From: Thermoplasmata archaeon
GTDB lineage: Archaea; Thermoplasmatota; E2; UBA202; DSCA01
Length of the DNA stretch: 9,064 nucleotides
Assembly (NCBI GenBank): GCA_021159125.1
Contig: JAGGSL010000163.1
Span: forward strand, 1 to 9,064
Reading direction: 5' to 3'
Both the position numbers and the translations under genes were made by a program. Positions 1 through 6,957 of this stretch are shown piece after piece; position 1 is the stretch's first letter, and each line of letters begins with the position of its first letter. A model generated the notes under the pieces. It was not told the DNA's origin. It saw only the letters and a list, made by a program, of their open reading frames with translations, and made no database searches.

Positions 1-190
1 AATTCGAGCCGCTAACATGAAGAATTTTCACCCCGTCCTTTTCCTCCAGCCAGCCACCGTATGCCGCCTCCCCGATTTCATGTGCTGGGCATGCAGAGTG
101 AAAACTCATACTGCTGTTCATTCCGTATGAAGGGATGGTGAATGCGATTGCCATCACCATTGCCAGGAGATATTTTGCAAGTGTCTTCAC
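1..190 (-). CDS. Secreted protein, 5' part only (possible C45/phospholipase B-like hydrolase)
   Basis: Reading the minus strand from a GTG at 190-188 gives 63 codons open to the left edge. The start is supported by a strong GGAGG Shine-Dalgarno sequence six bases upstream. The N-terminus is a classic Sec signal peptide: Lys2 and Lys6, a hydrophobic core at about residues 7-19, and a plausible cleavage after Ser21-Tyr-Gly23. The visible mature part contains HEIGEAAYGGW (37-47) followed by KDGVKILHVSGS (51-62). From memory, a glycine/tryptophan patch followed by a 'v..l.vsGs' strand resembles the N-terminal region of C45 acyltransferase/peptidase or phospholipase B-like proteins, just before their 'YEMGYQHG' segment, but that diagnostic segment and the catalytic Cys lie outside the window. 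Secretion is well supported; the family is a weak inference. The gene is divergent from the UbiA gene. Confidence 0.72.
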   Translation of the reverse strand, partial: MKTLAKYLLAMVMAIAFTIPSYGMNSSMSFHSACPAHEIGEAAYGGWLEEKDGVKILHVSGSN

Positions 191-196
191 TTTACC

Positions 197-201
197 CCTC
201 C
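197..201 (-). promoter_or_regulatory. Shine-Dalgarno for the secreted protein
   Basis: The minus strand reads GGAGG here, within GAAGGAGGGG, six bases before the GTG at 190. It is the strongest ribosome binding site in the window and decides a GTG start directly ahead of a signal peptide. Confidence 0.7.
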
Positions 202-227
202 TTCACGAATCAATATGTGCAGCCGAT

Positions 228-235
228 TTATATAA
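228..235. promoter_or_regulatory. Palindromic TATA box in divergent intergenic region
   Basis: TTATATAA is a perfect palindrome and could act as a TATA box in either direction. On the minus strand its centre is about 41 bases before the GTG of the secreted-protein gene, predicting a short leader of roughly 16 bases that would just include the Shine-Dalgarno sequence. On the plus strand it would give a leader of about 27 bases for the UbiA gene, which also has its own closer box. The minus-strand assignment is preferred. No promoter mapping is available. Confidence 0.5.
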
Positions 236-254
236 CTTGCAGTTTCAGAAACCC

Positions 255-262
255 TAAAATAT
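255..262 (+). promoter_or_regulatory. TATA-like box for a leaderless UbiA mRNA
   Basis: TAAAATAT is centred about 25-26 bases before the ATG at 284, with a purine stretch (CAGAAA) just upstream that could act as a BRE. No Shine-Dalgarno sequence precedes the ATG. This spacing is what an archaeal promoter that starts transcription at the start codon would show. Confidence 0.5.
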
Positions 263-283
263 GCTTACCTTTTACAATCTTAT

Positions 284-1294
284 ATGCGGGCCACATTAGC
301 TGATTACATCAAGTTTTTGCGTCTGCCAGGGCTTGGGGGGCTGGCAATACCTCCTGTCTTCGGGGCGATTTCCGTCGGGGTTTATGACATGAACGTCCTT
401 TCAATACTCTTTCTTGTCGGCGCCCTATCTGCAATTTACGGATTTGCGCTGAATGATTATGCCGATGTTGAACTCGACGGGCTTGTCAAGGAGTTGAAAA
501 ACAAGCCGCTTGTGAAAGGAGCAATCTCAAGAAAAAACGCTGTTGCAGTTTGTCTTTTTACAATGATATTCTCATTCTTCTTTGCATTCCTTCTCTGGCA
601 CGGGAAAGAGCTCGATGACTTCAAATTTGCAGCCGTGCTTTCTCTTGTTCTTGCAGCTGTCCTGGGCAGCATTTATGATTTGTACGGGAAGAAAATACCT
701 GGCTCTGACTTTTTTGTTGCAATTTCCATGTCCTTTGTTTTTTTATATGGTGCGCTTGCAGTTGCAGACAGCAGAATAGGCATACTAACATGGGTGATTT
801 TCCTTCTCACGTTCAACCAGACATTGCATATGAATGCTGTTGAGGGCGGAATAAAGGATGCAGACCACGATTATCTCATGGGAGTGAAAAATCTTGCTCT
901 CTCATCAGGAGTGAAAGTTCAGGGAAAGAATGTTCACATCCCTGCAACTTTTGCATCGTTCGGCGTGGCGATACGCATTTTTTCAGCCATACTTGTTTTC
1001 ATTCCGTTCGTTTACGGCATGAAATATTATTACTGGCAGCTCGCCTTTCTTGTCGTGATGCTTGCAGGAGTTCTTTACATCGAGATAAAGCTCGTCACAT
1101 TGAAAAAATTTGACAGAAAGAAGATAAGGAAGCTCATAGCAGGCGCCACATTTTTAAGATATGCAGTCGTTCCTGTCATGCTCATGAGTTTGATAGGCAT
1201 TGCGGGCGGCCTCATTCTTGCATTTCTGCCAATTGCATGGTATATCGCATTCACCCCCCTTACAGGAACAAAAGTTTTCCAGCCGGAGATGTGA
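284..1294 (+). CDS. UbiA-family prenyltransferase (integral membrane)
   Basis: The 336-residue protein is very hydrophobic, with about eight or nine membrane segments. It carries the UbiA signatures: the first Asp-rich motif N57-D58-Y-A-D61-V-E-L-D65 followed by the RP-loop-like KNKPLVKGAIS; a YDLYGKKIPG segment (131-140), as in the YxxxxK motif; and a second Asp-rich loop D192-A-D194-H-D196 followed by G-V-K-N-L. These residues bind Mg-diphosphate of a polyprenyl donor. Archaeal members make digeranylgeranylglyceryl phosphate, prenylated quinones or elongated carotenoids; the acceptor cannot be told from sequence alone. At 336 residues it is longer than typical archaeal lipid-forming DGGGP synthases (about 280), mainly from a loop at about 200-220 and extra C-terminal segments. 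The ATG at 284 is the only usable start, because an in-frame stop lies at 233 with no ATG, GTG or TTG between. The gene is followed two bases later by an FAD oxidoreductase, implying one transcript and a linked pathway. Confidence 0.88.
   Translation: MRATLADYIKFLRLPGLGGLAIPPVFGAISVGVYDMNVLSILFLVGALSAIYGFALNDYADVELDGLVKELKNKPLVKGAISRKNAVAVCLFTMIFSFFFAFLLWHGKELDDFKFAAVLSLVLAAVLGSIYDLYGKKIPGSDFFVAISMSFVFLYGALAVADSRIGILTWVIFLLTFNQTLHMNAVEGGIKDADHDYLMGVKNLALSSGVKVQGKNVHIPATFASFGVAIRIFSAILVFIPFVYGMKYYYWQLAFLVVMLAGVLYIEIKLVTLKKFDRKKIRKLIAGATFLRYAVVPVMLMSLIGIAGGLILAFLPIAWYIAFTPLTGTKVFQPEM
1285..1288 (+). promoter_or_regulatory. Shine-Dalgarno for the FAD oxidoreductase, inside the UbiA 3' end
   Basis: GGAG lies within the last codons of the UbiA gene, eight bases before the ATG at 1297. 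It supports 1297 over the in-frame GTG at 1291, which sits too close to it, and over the more upstream ATG at 1237, which would start deep inside the UbiA gene. Confidence 0.6.
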
Positions 1295-1296
1295 AA

Positions 1297-2658
1297 ATGA
1301 AGGTATGTGTCATAGGAGCAGGTGTTGCAGGACTTGCATCCGCCGCCCTTCTGACCAAAGAAGGGTATGAGGTCGATATCTATGAAAAGGAGGGAATGCT
1401 CGGGGGCAGAGCTCTGACGATAGACAACAGGATATCCTATGAAGAATATACCCGCCTTCTCAAAAGATTTGACATGTACGTGCCGTTTGCAGAGCCATCC
1501 CTCAAAGAAATTTTTGATGGGCTCATTGGAGATTACAAAATAGACCTTGGTTTTCATCTAATTGGGGGAGGAGAGAATGCATCCCCTCTCCGCATTCTAT
1601 CATCTCTTGGCATAAAGCAGGACATTGTCGGCTCCCGCATAGGCTTTATCGGAGAAAAGATAGATTATCCCTATCTCTCCGCAGGCGACAAACTGAAGAT
1701 GCTGCCCCGCATTCTCCAGCTTCTTTTTTCAAGAAAAGAGACAATAAAGGCTCTTGAAAGCGTTTCCATGGAGGAGACAATAAAAAAATACGGAAAGGGA
1801 AAAATGAAGCTCACTCTCGAGCTTTTCCCCCGCCTGATAACAACAGTCAATGATTTAAGCAGAATATCGACAGGCGAGACATTCTGGGCGCAGCGCGAGT
1901 TGATGGGCTCCCATCCCGTGTCATATCCTGCAGGCGGATTGAACAGCATCGCAAAAAACTTTGCATCATGGATTGAAAACAATGGAGGAAAAATCATACA
2001 CCAAAAAGTGGACAAGGTGATTATAGAAAATGGAAAAGCATCAGGCATTTCTGCAGGACATGAGAAATATTACGATGTAATTATTTCAAGCCTTCCGGTA
2101 CAGGACACATTTTCAATTGCAGATGAGAGAGAATTTCCCCGTGAATGGGCGGAAAAAGTAAAAAATCTTGAAGGAAGCGGAAGCGTATGTGCATACTATG
2201 CCCTTAACGAGTTGAATGAAAATCTCATCGGAAAAGCATTCGTGTTCATAGAGAGGAATGCAGATGTTGAAGGAAACGATGCGGTGGGCATGGTTGATTT
2301 TAAAATGGCAAGCCCGGAATCAGGAATGTCCCCGCCGGGCAAATACATGGTGCAGGCATATGTTATATGCACTCCTGACGAGGCAAAAAACATGAAAAAG
2401 GTTGGGATGCTGAGAACGATACTTGACAAATACATGGAAAAACTTGTGCCCCGCTACGAGAAAAAAATGGACTGGTGCATATATCCCGTAATATGGCACC
2501 TTGACGGCGTTGCAAAGACAATTGACAATGAAAAACCGGCTGTCAGCACTCCCGTAAAAAATTTCTTTATCGTGGGCGACTCCACGAATGCCAAAGGAGT
2601 CGGAATAAATTGCGCCGCTGACTCTGCAAACCTTCTTATGAAAGAATTTAGGAAGTAA
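1297..2658 (+). CDS. FAD-dependent oxidoreductase, CrtI/amine-oxidase (phytoene desaturase-like) superfamily
   Basis: The 453-residue protein begins with a dinucleotide-binding Rossmann motif, G7-A-G9-V-A-G12-L, ending at acidic E30 that would bind the FAD ribose. The second FAD motif L35-G-G-R38 follows. Near the C-terminus, FFIVGDS (G427-D428-S429) followed by KGVGINCAADSA is the usual second FAD contact of phytoene desaturases, protoporphyrinogen oxidases and related amine oxidases. A substrate domain lies between. The family oxidises or isomerises hydrophobic, often polyprenyl, substrates at the membrane. No geranylgeranyl reductase signature (PxxYxWxFP) was seen. The ATG at 1297 is chosen because it starts exactly at the Rossmann strand and has a Shine-Dalgarno sequence; the in-frame ATG 60 bases upstream would add 20 residues unlike the family. 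Translational coupling to the UbiA gene suggests it acts on a prenylated product, but the exact reaction is unknown. The 3' end abuts the convergent nuclease gene with one base between. Confidence 0.85.
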   Translation: MKVCVIGAGVAGLASAALLTKEGYEVDIYEKEGMLGGRALTIDNRISYEEYTRLLKRFDMYVPFAEPSLKEIFDGLIGDYKIDLGFHLIGGGENASPLRILSSLGIKQDIVGSRIGFIGEKIDYPYLSAGDKLKMLPRILQLLFSRKETIKALESVSMEETIKKYGKGKMKLTLELFPRLITTVNDLSRISTGETFWAQRELMGSHPVSYPAGGLNSIAKNFASWIENNGGKIIHQKVDKVIIENGKASGISAGHEKYYDVIISSLPVQDTFSIADEREFPREWAEKVKNLEGSGSVCAYYALNELNENLIGKAFVFIERNADVEGNDAVGMVDFKMASPESGMSPPGKYMVQAYVICTPDEAKNMKKVGMLRTILDKYMEKLVPRYEKKMDWCIYPVIWHLDGVAKTIDNEKPAVSTPVKNFFIVGDSTNAKGVGINCAADSANLLMKEFRK

Positions 2659-2659
2659 C

Positions 2660-3859
2660 TCATTCCTCCCTTTCCGTTTTTCTCAGATAAATTCTTGTAA
2701 CCTTTTTTATCTGCACATATTTTTCCAGTTTTTCTTTGATAACCGGGGGAAGTTCATCGTTCTTGTATGCGTTTGAAAGCGCTATTGTGTCCAGTCTCGT
2801 AAAATTTCTGTAAATTCCTTCTTTTTTAAGCAGCTCTTCCATTTCTTCCCTCCTCGGGTCTTTCGATTCGGGGAACCACGGGTTTTCGTATATTTTCACG
2901 TTTGCGATTTTCTCGCTCCCGTAAACGTACTGCACTTTGTTTCTCAATGCATATTGAACTATTTTTTCCTTCAGCTCCTCCTTGATTTTCTCCAGCTCCT
3001 TTATTTTACTTTCCACTTCCCAGTATCTGTTAACCAGGGCATGGCCGTCCTCCCACCTTGCCTCCTCCGGCGGCAGTTTATCTACCACATGCTTGTGCTT
3101 GAAAAGGGGGCATATCTCCTGGTATTCGCAGTAAGGGCAGAGCGCAGATTTTCTGGGATAAAAATCGTCTTCTTCTATCGCCTTCTCTATCTCGATTATT
3201 TTTTTTATTGTATCTTCCTTGATTTTTTGAAGGGCTTCATCATCTTTTTTTATCCTCAGTTCCTTATTGAAAGCGACATAGTGCCATATCAGCTCGATGT
3301 CATCTGCATCATCGTACATGTCCTTTACGGCAAGTGCATACAGGGAAAGCTGACGGTCGTTCTCAACCTCTTCCTTTGTTGGAAGCGTGAGAGAAGTTTT
3401 GTAATCATGTATCTCATAAACCCCGTCTCTTTCAGAAAGGCGGTCTATTATGCCCTTCAATTTGTACGGGGTTCCGTCCAGAGGCAGGATAACCATTTTC
3501 TCCAATGCTATTGTCTTTCCGTCATCAAAGGGCTTGTATTTTTCATAATAACTCTTGATATATTCCTCTCCCATCCTGCGGTAGTTTTCAGGGCTGTATT
3601 CCTCCTTGACGACAAAAATGCTGTCGTCCATTTCCTTTTCCCATCTCTGATTGTAGAAATCTAACAGTTCTTCAAGCTCACACACTTTATGGAACATTTT
3701 GTCCTTGTACAGCTTTTCAAAAGTTTCATGGACCCTGCTTCCCATGAACGCCTCGATGTTTCCCCTCGTTGACTTTATTTTTTCCACATATCTGTACTTA
3801 AATTTCAGCGGGCAATTCTCAAAAGTCGAGATGCGAGAATGTGAATATACGTGAGGCAT
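2660..3859 (-). CDS. PD-(D/E)XK nuclease, RecB/Cas4-like, with predicted 4Fe-4S cluster
   Basis: The 399-residue protein shows the full RecB/AddB/Cas4 nuclease signature in order: S-x-I-x-T-F-E-x-C16-P near the N-terminus; GSRVH44 (motif I His); GIID139R; HD152-Y-K154-T, the catalytic D-x-K; and Q170-LSLY174. Then comes C241-P-Y-C244 ... C250, which with C16 gives the four cysteines that hold a 4Fe-4S cluster in Cas4 and AddB. Residues 250-399 form a charged extension, with a coiled coil at about 278-300, beyond the nuclease core. Such enzymes cut or resect DNA ends. It is much longer than Cas4 (about 200 residues) and far shorter than RecB or AddB, has no helicase motifs, and no cas genes or CRISPR array are nearby, so it is a stand-alone family member. 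The ATG at 3859 leads straight into the conserved N-terminus. It is divergent from asnS and convergent with the FAD gene. The cellular role is not known from context. Confidence 0.85.
   Translation of the reverse strand: MPHVYSHSRISTFENCPLKFKYRYVEKIKSTRGNIEAFMGSRVHETFEKLYKDKMFHKVCELEELLDFYNQRWEKEMDDSIFVVKEEYSPENYRRMGEEYIKSYYEKYKPFDDGKTIALEKMVILPLDGTPYKLKGIIDRLSERDGVYEIHDYKTSLTLPTKEEVENDRQLSLYALAVKDMYDDADDIELIWHYVAFNKELRIKKDDEALQKIKEDTIKKIIEIEKAIEEDDFYPRKSALCPYCEYQEICPLFKHKHVVDKLPPEEARWEDGHALVNRYWEVESKIKELEKIKEELKEKIVQYALRNKVQYVYGSEKIANVKIYENPWFPESKDPRREEMEELLKKEGIYRNFTRLDTIALSNAYKNDELPPVIKEKLEKYVQIKKVTRIYLRKTEREE
2677..2733 (+). terminator. Oligo-T cluster that may end the UbiA/FAD transcript
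   Basis: Four T runs (5 at 2677, 6 at 2703, 5 at 2720, 5 at 2729) follow the FAD gene stop within 20-75 bases. Archaeal RNA polymerase ends at such T tracts without a hairpin. They lie inside the convergent nuclease gene, where they are the complement of its Lys-rich C-terminus, so they may be partly coincidental. Confidence 0.4.
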
Positions 3860-3880
3860 ACACCATTATAAGAATGAAAG

Positions 3881-3889
3881 TAAATACTT
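3881..3889 (-). promoter_or_regulatory. TATA-like box for the nuclease gene
   Basis: The minus strand reads AAGTATTTA, centred about 26 bases before the ATG at 3859. No Shine-Dalgarno sequence is present, so a leaderless transcript is likely. A second AT-rich box on this strand (CTTATAAT, 3872-3865) is too close to the start to serve this gene. Confidence 0.4.
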
Positions 3890-3905
3890 TTTCCCCAGCA
3901 AAAAA

Positions 3906-3913
3906 TCTTTATT
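3906..3913 (+). promoter_or_regulatory. TATA-like box for asnS (leaderless)
   Basis: TCTTTATT is centred about 25 bases before the ATG at 3935, and the sequence before the ATG has no Shine-Dalgarno match, suggesting a leaderless mRNA. An alternative is ATTATAAG at 3865-3872, which would give a leader of about 40 bases. The whole 3860-3934 gap is a divergent promoter region shared with the nuclease gene. Confidence 0.4.
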
Positions 3914-3934
3914 CCTGAGCACATTCTCCCTTCA

Positions 3935-5233
3935 ATGCAGGACTACCAAAAAATTTCAGAAGCGCTGAAAAAAAGCGAAGGCGAGAAAGCAAAAGTCAGG
4001 GGCTGGATTTATCGAACAAGGAGTAGCGGAAAGCTCGCCTTTGTCACGGTAAGAGACGAAAGCGGCATTATCCAGGTTATTGTCGAAAAAGGAAAACTGC
4101 CCGACGAGGACTTCAACTCGGCAAGAAAAGCCCTGATAGAGTCATCTGTTGAAATTGAAGGCACAATCCATGAGGACGAGAGGGCGCCAGGCGGCAGGGA
4201 GATACATGCCGCCTCATTTCATGTAATTCATTTTGCGGAAGATTTTCCCATAACCAAAGACCAGAGCATGGAATTTCTGCTTGACAACCGCCATCTCTGG
4301 CTCAGGAGCAGGAAACTCACCACCATACTCAAAATAAGAAGCACACTTACAGGGGCAATCCATGAATTTTTCCGAAGCCACGGTTTCTATGAATTTCATC
4401 CGCCGATACTGCAACCCAGCCAGTGCGAGGGCGGCGCCACTCTTTTTGAAGTGAATTATTATGAGGACAAAACATACCTCTCTCAATCATGGCAGTTATA
4501 TGCAGAGGCAGCGATTTTTGCTCTGGAAAGAGTTTATGACGTTGCCCCGACATTCAGGGCGGAGCGCTCCAAAACGAGCAGGCATCTGAGCGAATTCTGG
4601 ATGGCGGAAATGGAAGCAGCATGGTTTGATTTGAATGATGTAACTGAATTTGCAAAGAAAGAGGTAAAGTTCATCATTAAAAAAATACTGGAAGAACACG
4701 AAGAAGACTTGCGCTTTTTGGGGAGAGACCCTGAAGCACTGAAAAAAATGCTCGACAAGCAATGGCCCACAATAAAATACAGGGAAGCCCTTGAAATACT
4801 CAAAAAGGACGGTATGGAGGTTCCGTTCGGGAAAGACCTGCGAACGATAGAGGAGCAGAGACTCATGAAGCATTTCGATACGCCTGTGGTTGTAACCCAC
4901 TACCCCAAAGAAGCAATGGCGTTTTACAAACCCAGCGACCCTGAGCATCCTGACGAGGCACTATGTTTTGATATGCTGGCCCCCGAAGGATACGGAGAAA
5001 TTGTAGGCGGAAGCCAGCGTTCCACAGACATAAATGAATTGGTTGAGTCACTTAAAAAGCAGGGAGAGGATGTGAGCAAATACGAGTGGTATCTTGACCT
5101 GCGCCGCTACGGCTCTGTCCCTCATTCGGGTTACGGGCTGGGGGTCGAACGCACGTTGGCATGGATCTGCAAACTGGACAACATAAAAGATGCAATACCG
5201 TTTCCGAGAACAATGAGCAGGAAATCTCCATAG
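3935..5233 (+). CDS. asnS: Asparaginyl-tRNA synthetase (class IIb)
   Basis: The 432-residue enzyme charges tRNA-Asn with asparagine in the cytoplasm. An N-terminal OB-fold anticodon-binding domain (about 18-100, with VRGWIYRTRSSGKLAFVTVRD) is followed by the class II catalytic core: YLSQSWQLYAEAAIF (181-195), motif 2 at F207-R-A-E210 ... R216-H-L-x-E220-F-W, and motif 3 at G399-Y-G-L-G-V-E405-R406. QLYAEAA, FRAERSKTSRHLSEFW and the block MLAPEGYGEIVGGSQR (347-362) fit archaeal AsnRS rather than AspRS. The intact OB domain rules out the short archaeal asparagine synthetase paralogue. Having AsnRS suggests that tRNA-Asn need not be charged by Asp-tRNA transamidation. The length is normal for the family. 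The ATG at 3935 is the only reasonable start, with no other in-frame start just upstream. The gene converges on argS with one base between the stop codons. Confidence 0.93.
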   Translation: MQDYQKISEALKKSEGEKAKVRGWIYRTRSSGKLAFVTVRDESGIIQVIVEKGKLPDEDFNSARKALIESSVEIEGTIHEDERAPGGREIHAASFHVIHFAEDFPITKDQSMEFLLDNRHLWLRSRKLTTILKIRSTLTGAIHEFFRSHGFYEFHPPILQPSQCEGGATLFEVNYYEDKTYLSQSWQLYAEAAIFALERVYDVAPTFRAERSKTSRHLSEFWMAEMEAAWFDLNDVTEFAKKEVKFIIKKILEEHEEDLRFLGRDPEALKKMLDKQWPTIKYREALEILKKDGMEVPFGKDLRTIEEQRLMKHFDTPVVVTHYPKEAMAFYKPSDPEHPDEALCFDMLAPEGYGEIVGGSQRSTDINELVESLKKQGEDVSKYEWYLDLRRYGSVPHSGYGLGVERTLAWICKLDNIKDAIPFPRTMSRKSP

Positions 5234-5234
5234 C

Positions 5235-6935
5235 TTACATTTCCTCAAGCGCTTCTATCCCAAGCAGGGTGAGCGCATTTTTCAATGTCTGCCGGGTTGC
5301 ATGAACAATGGCAAGCCTCTCTCTTTCCTTTTCGCTGCCCACAACCTGGCAGTCGCGGTAAAAGGCGTTGAATGAAGAAGCAAGTTTATGTGCATATTCT
5401 GCAAGGTATGCAGGATTGAATTCATTCTGGCATCTTTTTATAACTCCGGGAAAGGAAGCAATGATTTTTATCAAATTTATTTCCTGAGGGTGAGTGTAAT
5501 TAGAACAATCTATTTCCCCGGGCTTTGTTTCTGTATATCCTGCTTTTTTCATTATTGAACAGCATCTTGCATGGGCATATTGTATGAAAGGTGCAGATTC
5601 TCCCTCAAAATTCAAAGCCTCTTCCCATCTGAATGTTATTGCTTTTTCTGGATTGACCTTTATAATGTTATATCTTATGGCCCCTGTTCCCACCTTTTCG
5701 GCAATAAACCTTGCTTTTGCATCATCCAATTCCCTTCTTTTCCTGACCTCATCATATGCCCTTTCAACCGCCTCATCGATTAAATCATCCAGATAAACGA
5801 CACGCCCCCGCCGTGTGGACATTTTTCCCTCTGGCAGCGAGACAAATGAATAAAACACAGCTACTGGAATCTTTGCCCCCAAAATTTTAAGTGCTACCTC
5901 CACCAGCTTTGCTTCCAGTTTGTGGTCCTCCCCGAGAACATTTATCAGCAGATCAGCCCTTTTTCCCTTCCACAGATGGTATGCTATATCCCTTGTGGCA
6001 TACAAAGAAGTACCGTCCTCCCTTGTCAAAAAGAATTTTTTGTTTCTACCATGAATTCCGAAGTGCTCCATGTCAAGGTAAAGAGCATTTCCCTCATATC
6101 CCACAAATTCCGATTTCTTCAATTCCTCTATGACGTACTGCACGCTTCCGTCTATGACAAATCTCGATTCCTCAACGAAGCTGTCTATTTTTATATTGAT
6201 TCTTTCAAGGCTTTCCACTATGCCTTCCAGCGCTTTTTCATATGCCTCTTTCATTTCATTAAGGGTTTTTTCGTCTCCCTCCTCACATTTTTTTATGATC
6301 TGCCCTATTTCCTCCTTCACTTTCTCGTCCCTCTCCATCATCTCATAGGCTTTTTGGTAGAACGCTACAAGGCGGTGGTCCTCTTTTTTTTCCTCAACCT
6401 CCATATCAATATTTTTCAGCCCCCACAGCAGGATTGCGACCTGCTTGCCCATATCATCAACATAGAACTGCGTTTCAACATCATAACCGCCCCACCTGAA
6501 TATTCTCGCAAGCGTGTCGCCTATTATCGGATTTCTCGCCCTTCCGACATGCAGAGGCCCGTTGGGATTTGCCGACGTATGCTCCAATATCACCCTCTCT
6601 CTTTTCTTTTCTTCTCTCCCCTCAAATACATTTTTAAGAGTTAACTCTGCAAGCTTTCTTTTGTTGATGAAAAAGTTCACATAACCGCCTTTTTCCTCCA
6701 CCTTTTCAATCCATTCGCCCTTATTCTGCTCTATAAACTCTGCCATCTCGGAAGCAATGAGAGAAGGGCTTTTTTTCGCAACAGGCGCAAGCTGGAAGCA
6801 TGGAAATGCAAAATCGCCGAATTCCTCCAGAGGCTTCTCCAGCGTCCATGCCAACTTATGCTTTCCGTATATGCTGCTTACCGCTTCCTTTACAAGCGAA
6901 AGTATTTCCTGGCGGAAGTATTCATAGGGGTCCAT
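5235..6935 (-). CDS. argS: Arginyl-tRNA synthetase (class I)
   Basis: The 566-residue enzyme attaches arginine to tRNA-Arg. An N-terminal additional domain (about 1-95, with EFGDFAFPCFQLA) recognises the tRNA D-loop. The class I catalytic core carries the HIGH motif as H129-V-G-R132 within SANPNGPLHVGRARN, the FYVDD patch at 157-161, the GEDHKLE segment (335-341) and the KMSKS loop as K371-M-S-T-R375-R-G. The anticodon-binding helical domain begins at about 440 and contains the conserved Q452-Y-A-H-A-R. The C-terminus LTLLGIEALEEM matches the usual ArgRS end. The length is typical. The ATG at 6935 has no Shine-Dalgarno sequence but a T-rich TATA-like box about 26 bases upstream, so it is probably transcribed from its own leaderless promoter in the 38-base gap after the C25 peptidase-like gene. 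It converges on asnS. Confidence 0.96.
   Translation of the reverse strand: MDPYEYFRQEILSLVKEAVSSIYGKHKLAWTLEKPLEEFGDFAFPCFQLAPVAKKSPSLIASEMAEFIEQNKGEWIEKVEEKGGYVNFFINKRKLAELTLKNVFEGREEKKRERVILEHTSANPNGPLHVGRARNPIIGDTLARIFRWGGYDVETQFYVDDMGKQVAILLWGLKNIDMEVEEKKEDHRLVAFYQKAYEMMERDEKVKEEIGQIIKKCEEGDEKTLNEMKEAYEKALEGIVESLERINIKIDSFVEESRFVIDGSVQYVIEELKKSEFVGYEGNALYLDMEHFGIHGRNKKFFLTREDGTSLYATRDIAYHLWKGKRADLLINVLGEDHKLEAKLVEVALKILGAKIPVAVFYSFVSLPEGKMSTRRGRVVYLDDLIDEAVERAYDEVRKRRELDDAKARFIAEKVGTGAIRYNIIKVNPEKAITFRWEEALNFEGESAPFIQYAHARCCSIMKKAGYTETKPGEIDCSNYTHPQEINLIKIIASFPGVIKRCQNEFNPAYLAEYAHKLASSFNAFYRDCQVVGSEKERERLAIVHATRQTLKNALTLLGIEALEEM
5278..5282 (+). terminator. Weak T-tract after asnS
   Basis: A run of five T lies 45 bases past the asnS stop, inside the antisense strand of the argS 3' end. 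It is the nearest candidate for archaeal oligo-T termination of the asnS transcript; a single short run is weak evidence. Confidence 0.22.
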
Positions 6936-6957
6936 TGTCTATTGAAATGCCACAGGG

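Noticed and set aside
191..283. Small RNA or riboswitch in the divergent gap
   Set aside because: The 93 bases are explained by two TATA-like boxes and a Shine-Dalgarno sequence; no stable hairpin or conserved aptamer pattern is visible.
1075..1557. 160-codon minus-strand frame across the UbiA/FAD junction
   Set aside because: Both plus-strand genes have clear motifs here (C-terminal membrane segments and the Rossmann fold), so this is a shadow frame.
2954..3664. 236-codon open frame on the plus strand opposite the nuclease gene
   Set aside because: Its Phe/Leu/Ile-rich sequence is the complement of the Lys/Glu-rich nuclease; it has no motif, promoter or ribosome site, and the nuclease frame carries all the conserved residues.
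2660..3859. Nuclease as Cas4 of a CRISPR system
   Set aside because: Core motifs are shared, but the protein is about twice Cas4 length and there are no repeats, spacers, cas1, cas2 or effector genes in the window.
3935..5233. AspRS or asparagine synthetase paralogue instead of AsnRS
   Set aside because: The motif 2 block (SKTSRHLSEFW) and QLYAEAA pattern fit AsnRS, and the N-terminal OB domain is intact, unlike the short asparagine synthetase paralogue.
5922..6644. 240-codon open frame on the plus strand inside argS
   Set aside because: It is fully antisense to the well-conserved ArgRS catalytic core and shows only low-complexity aromatic composition and no domain signature.
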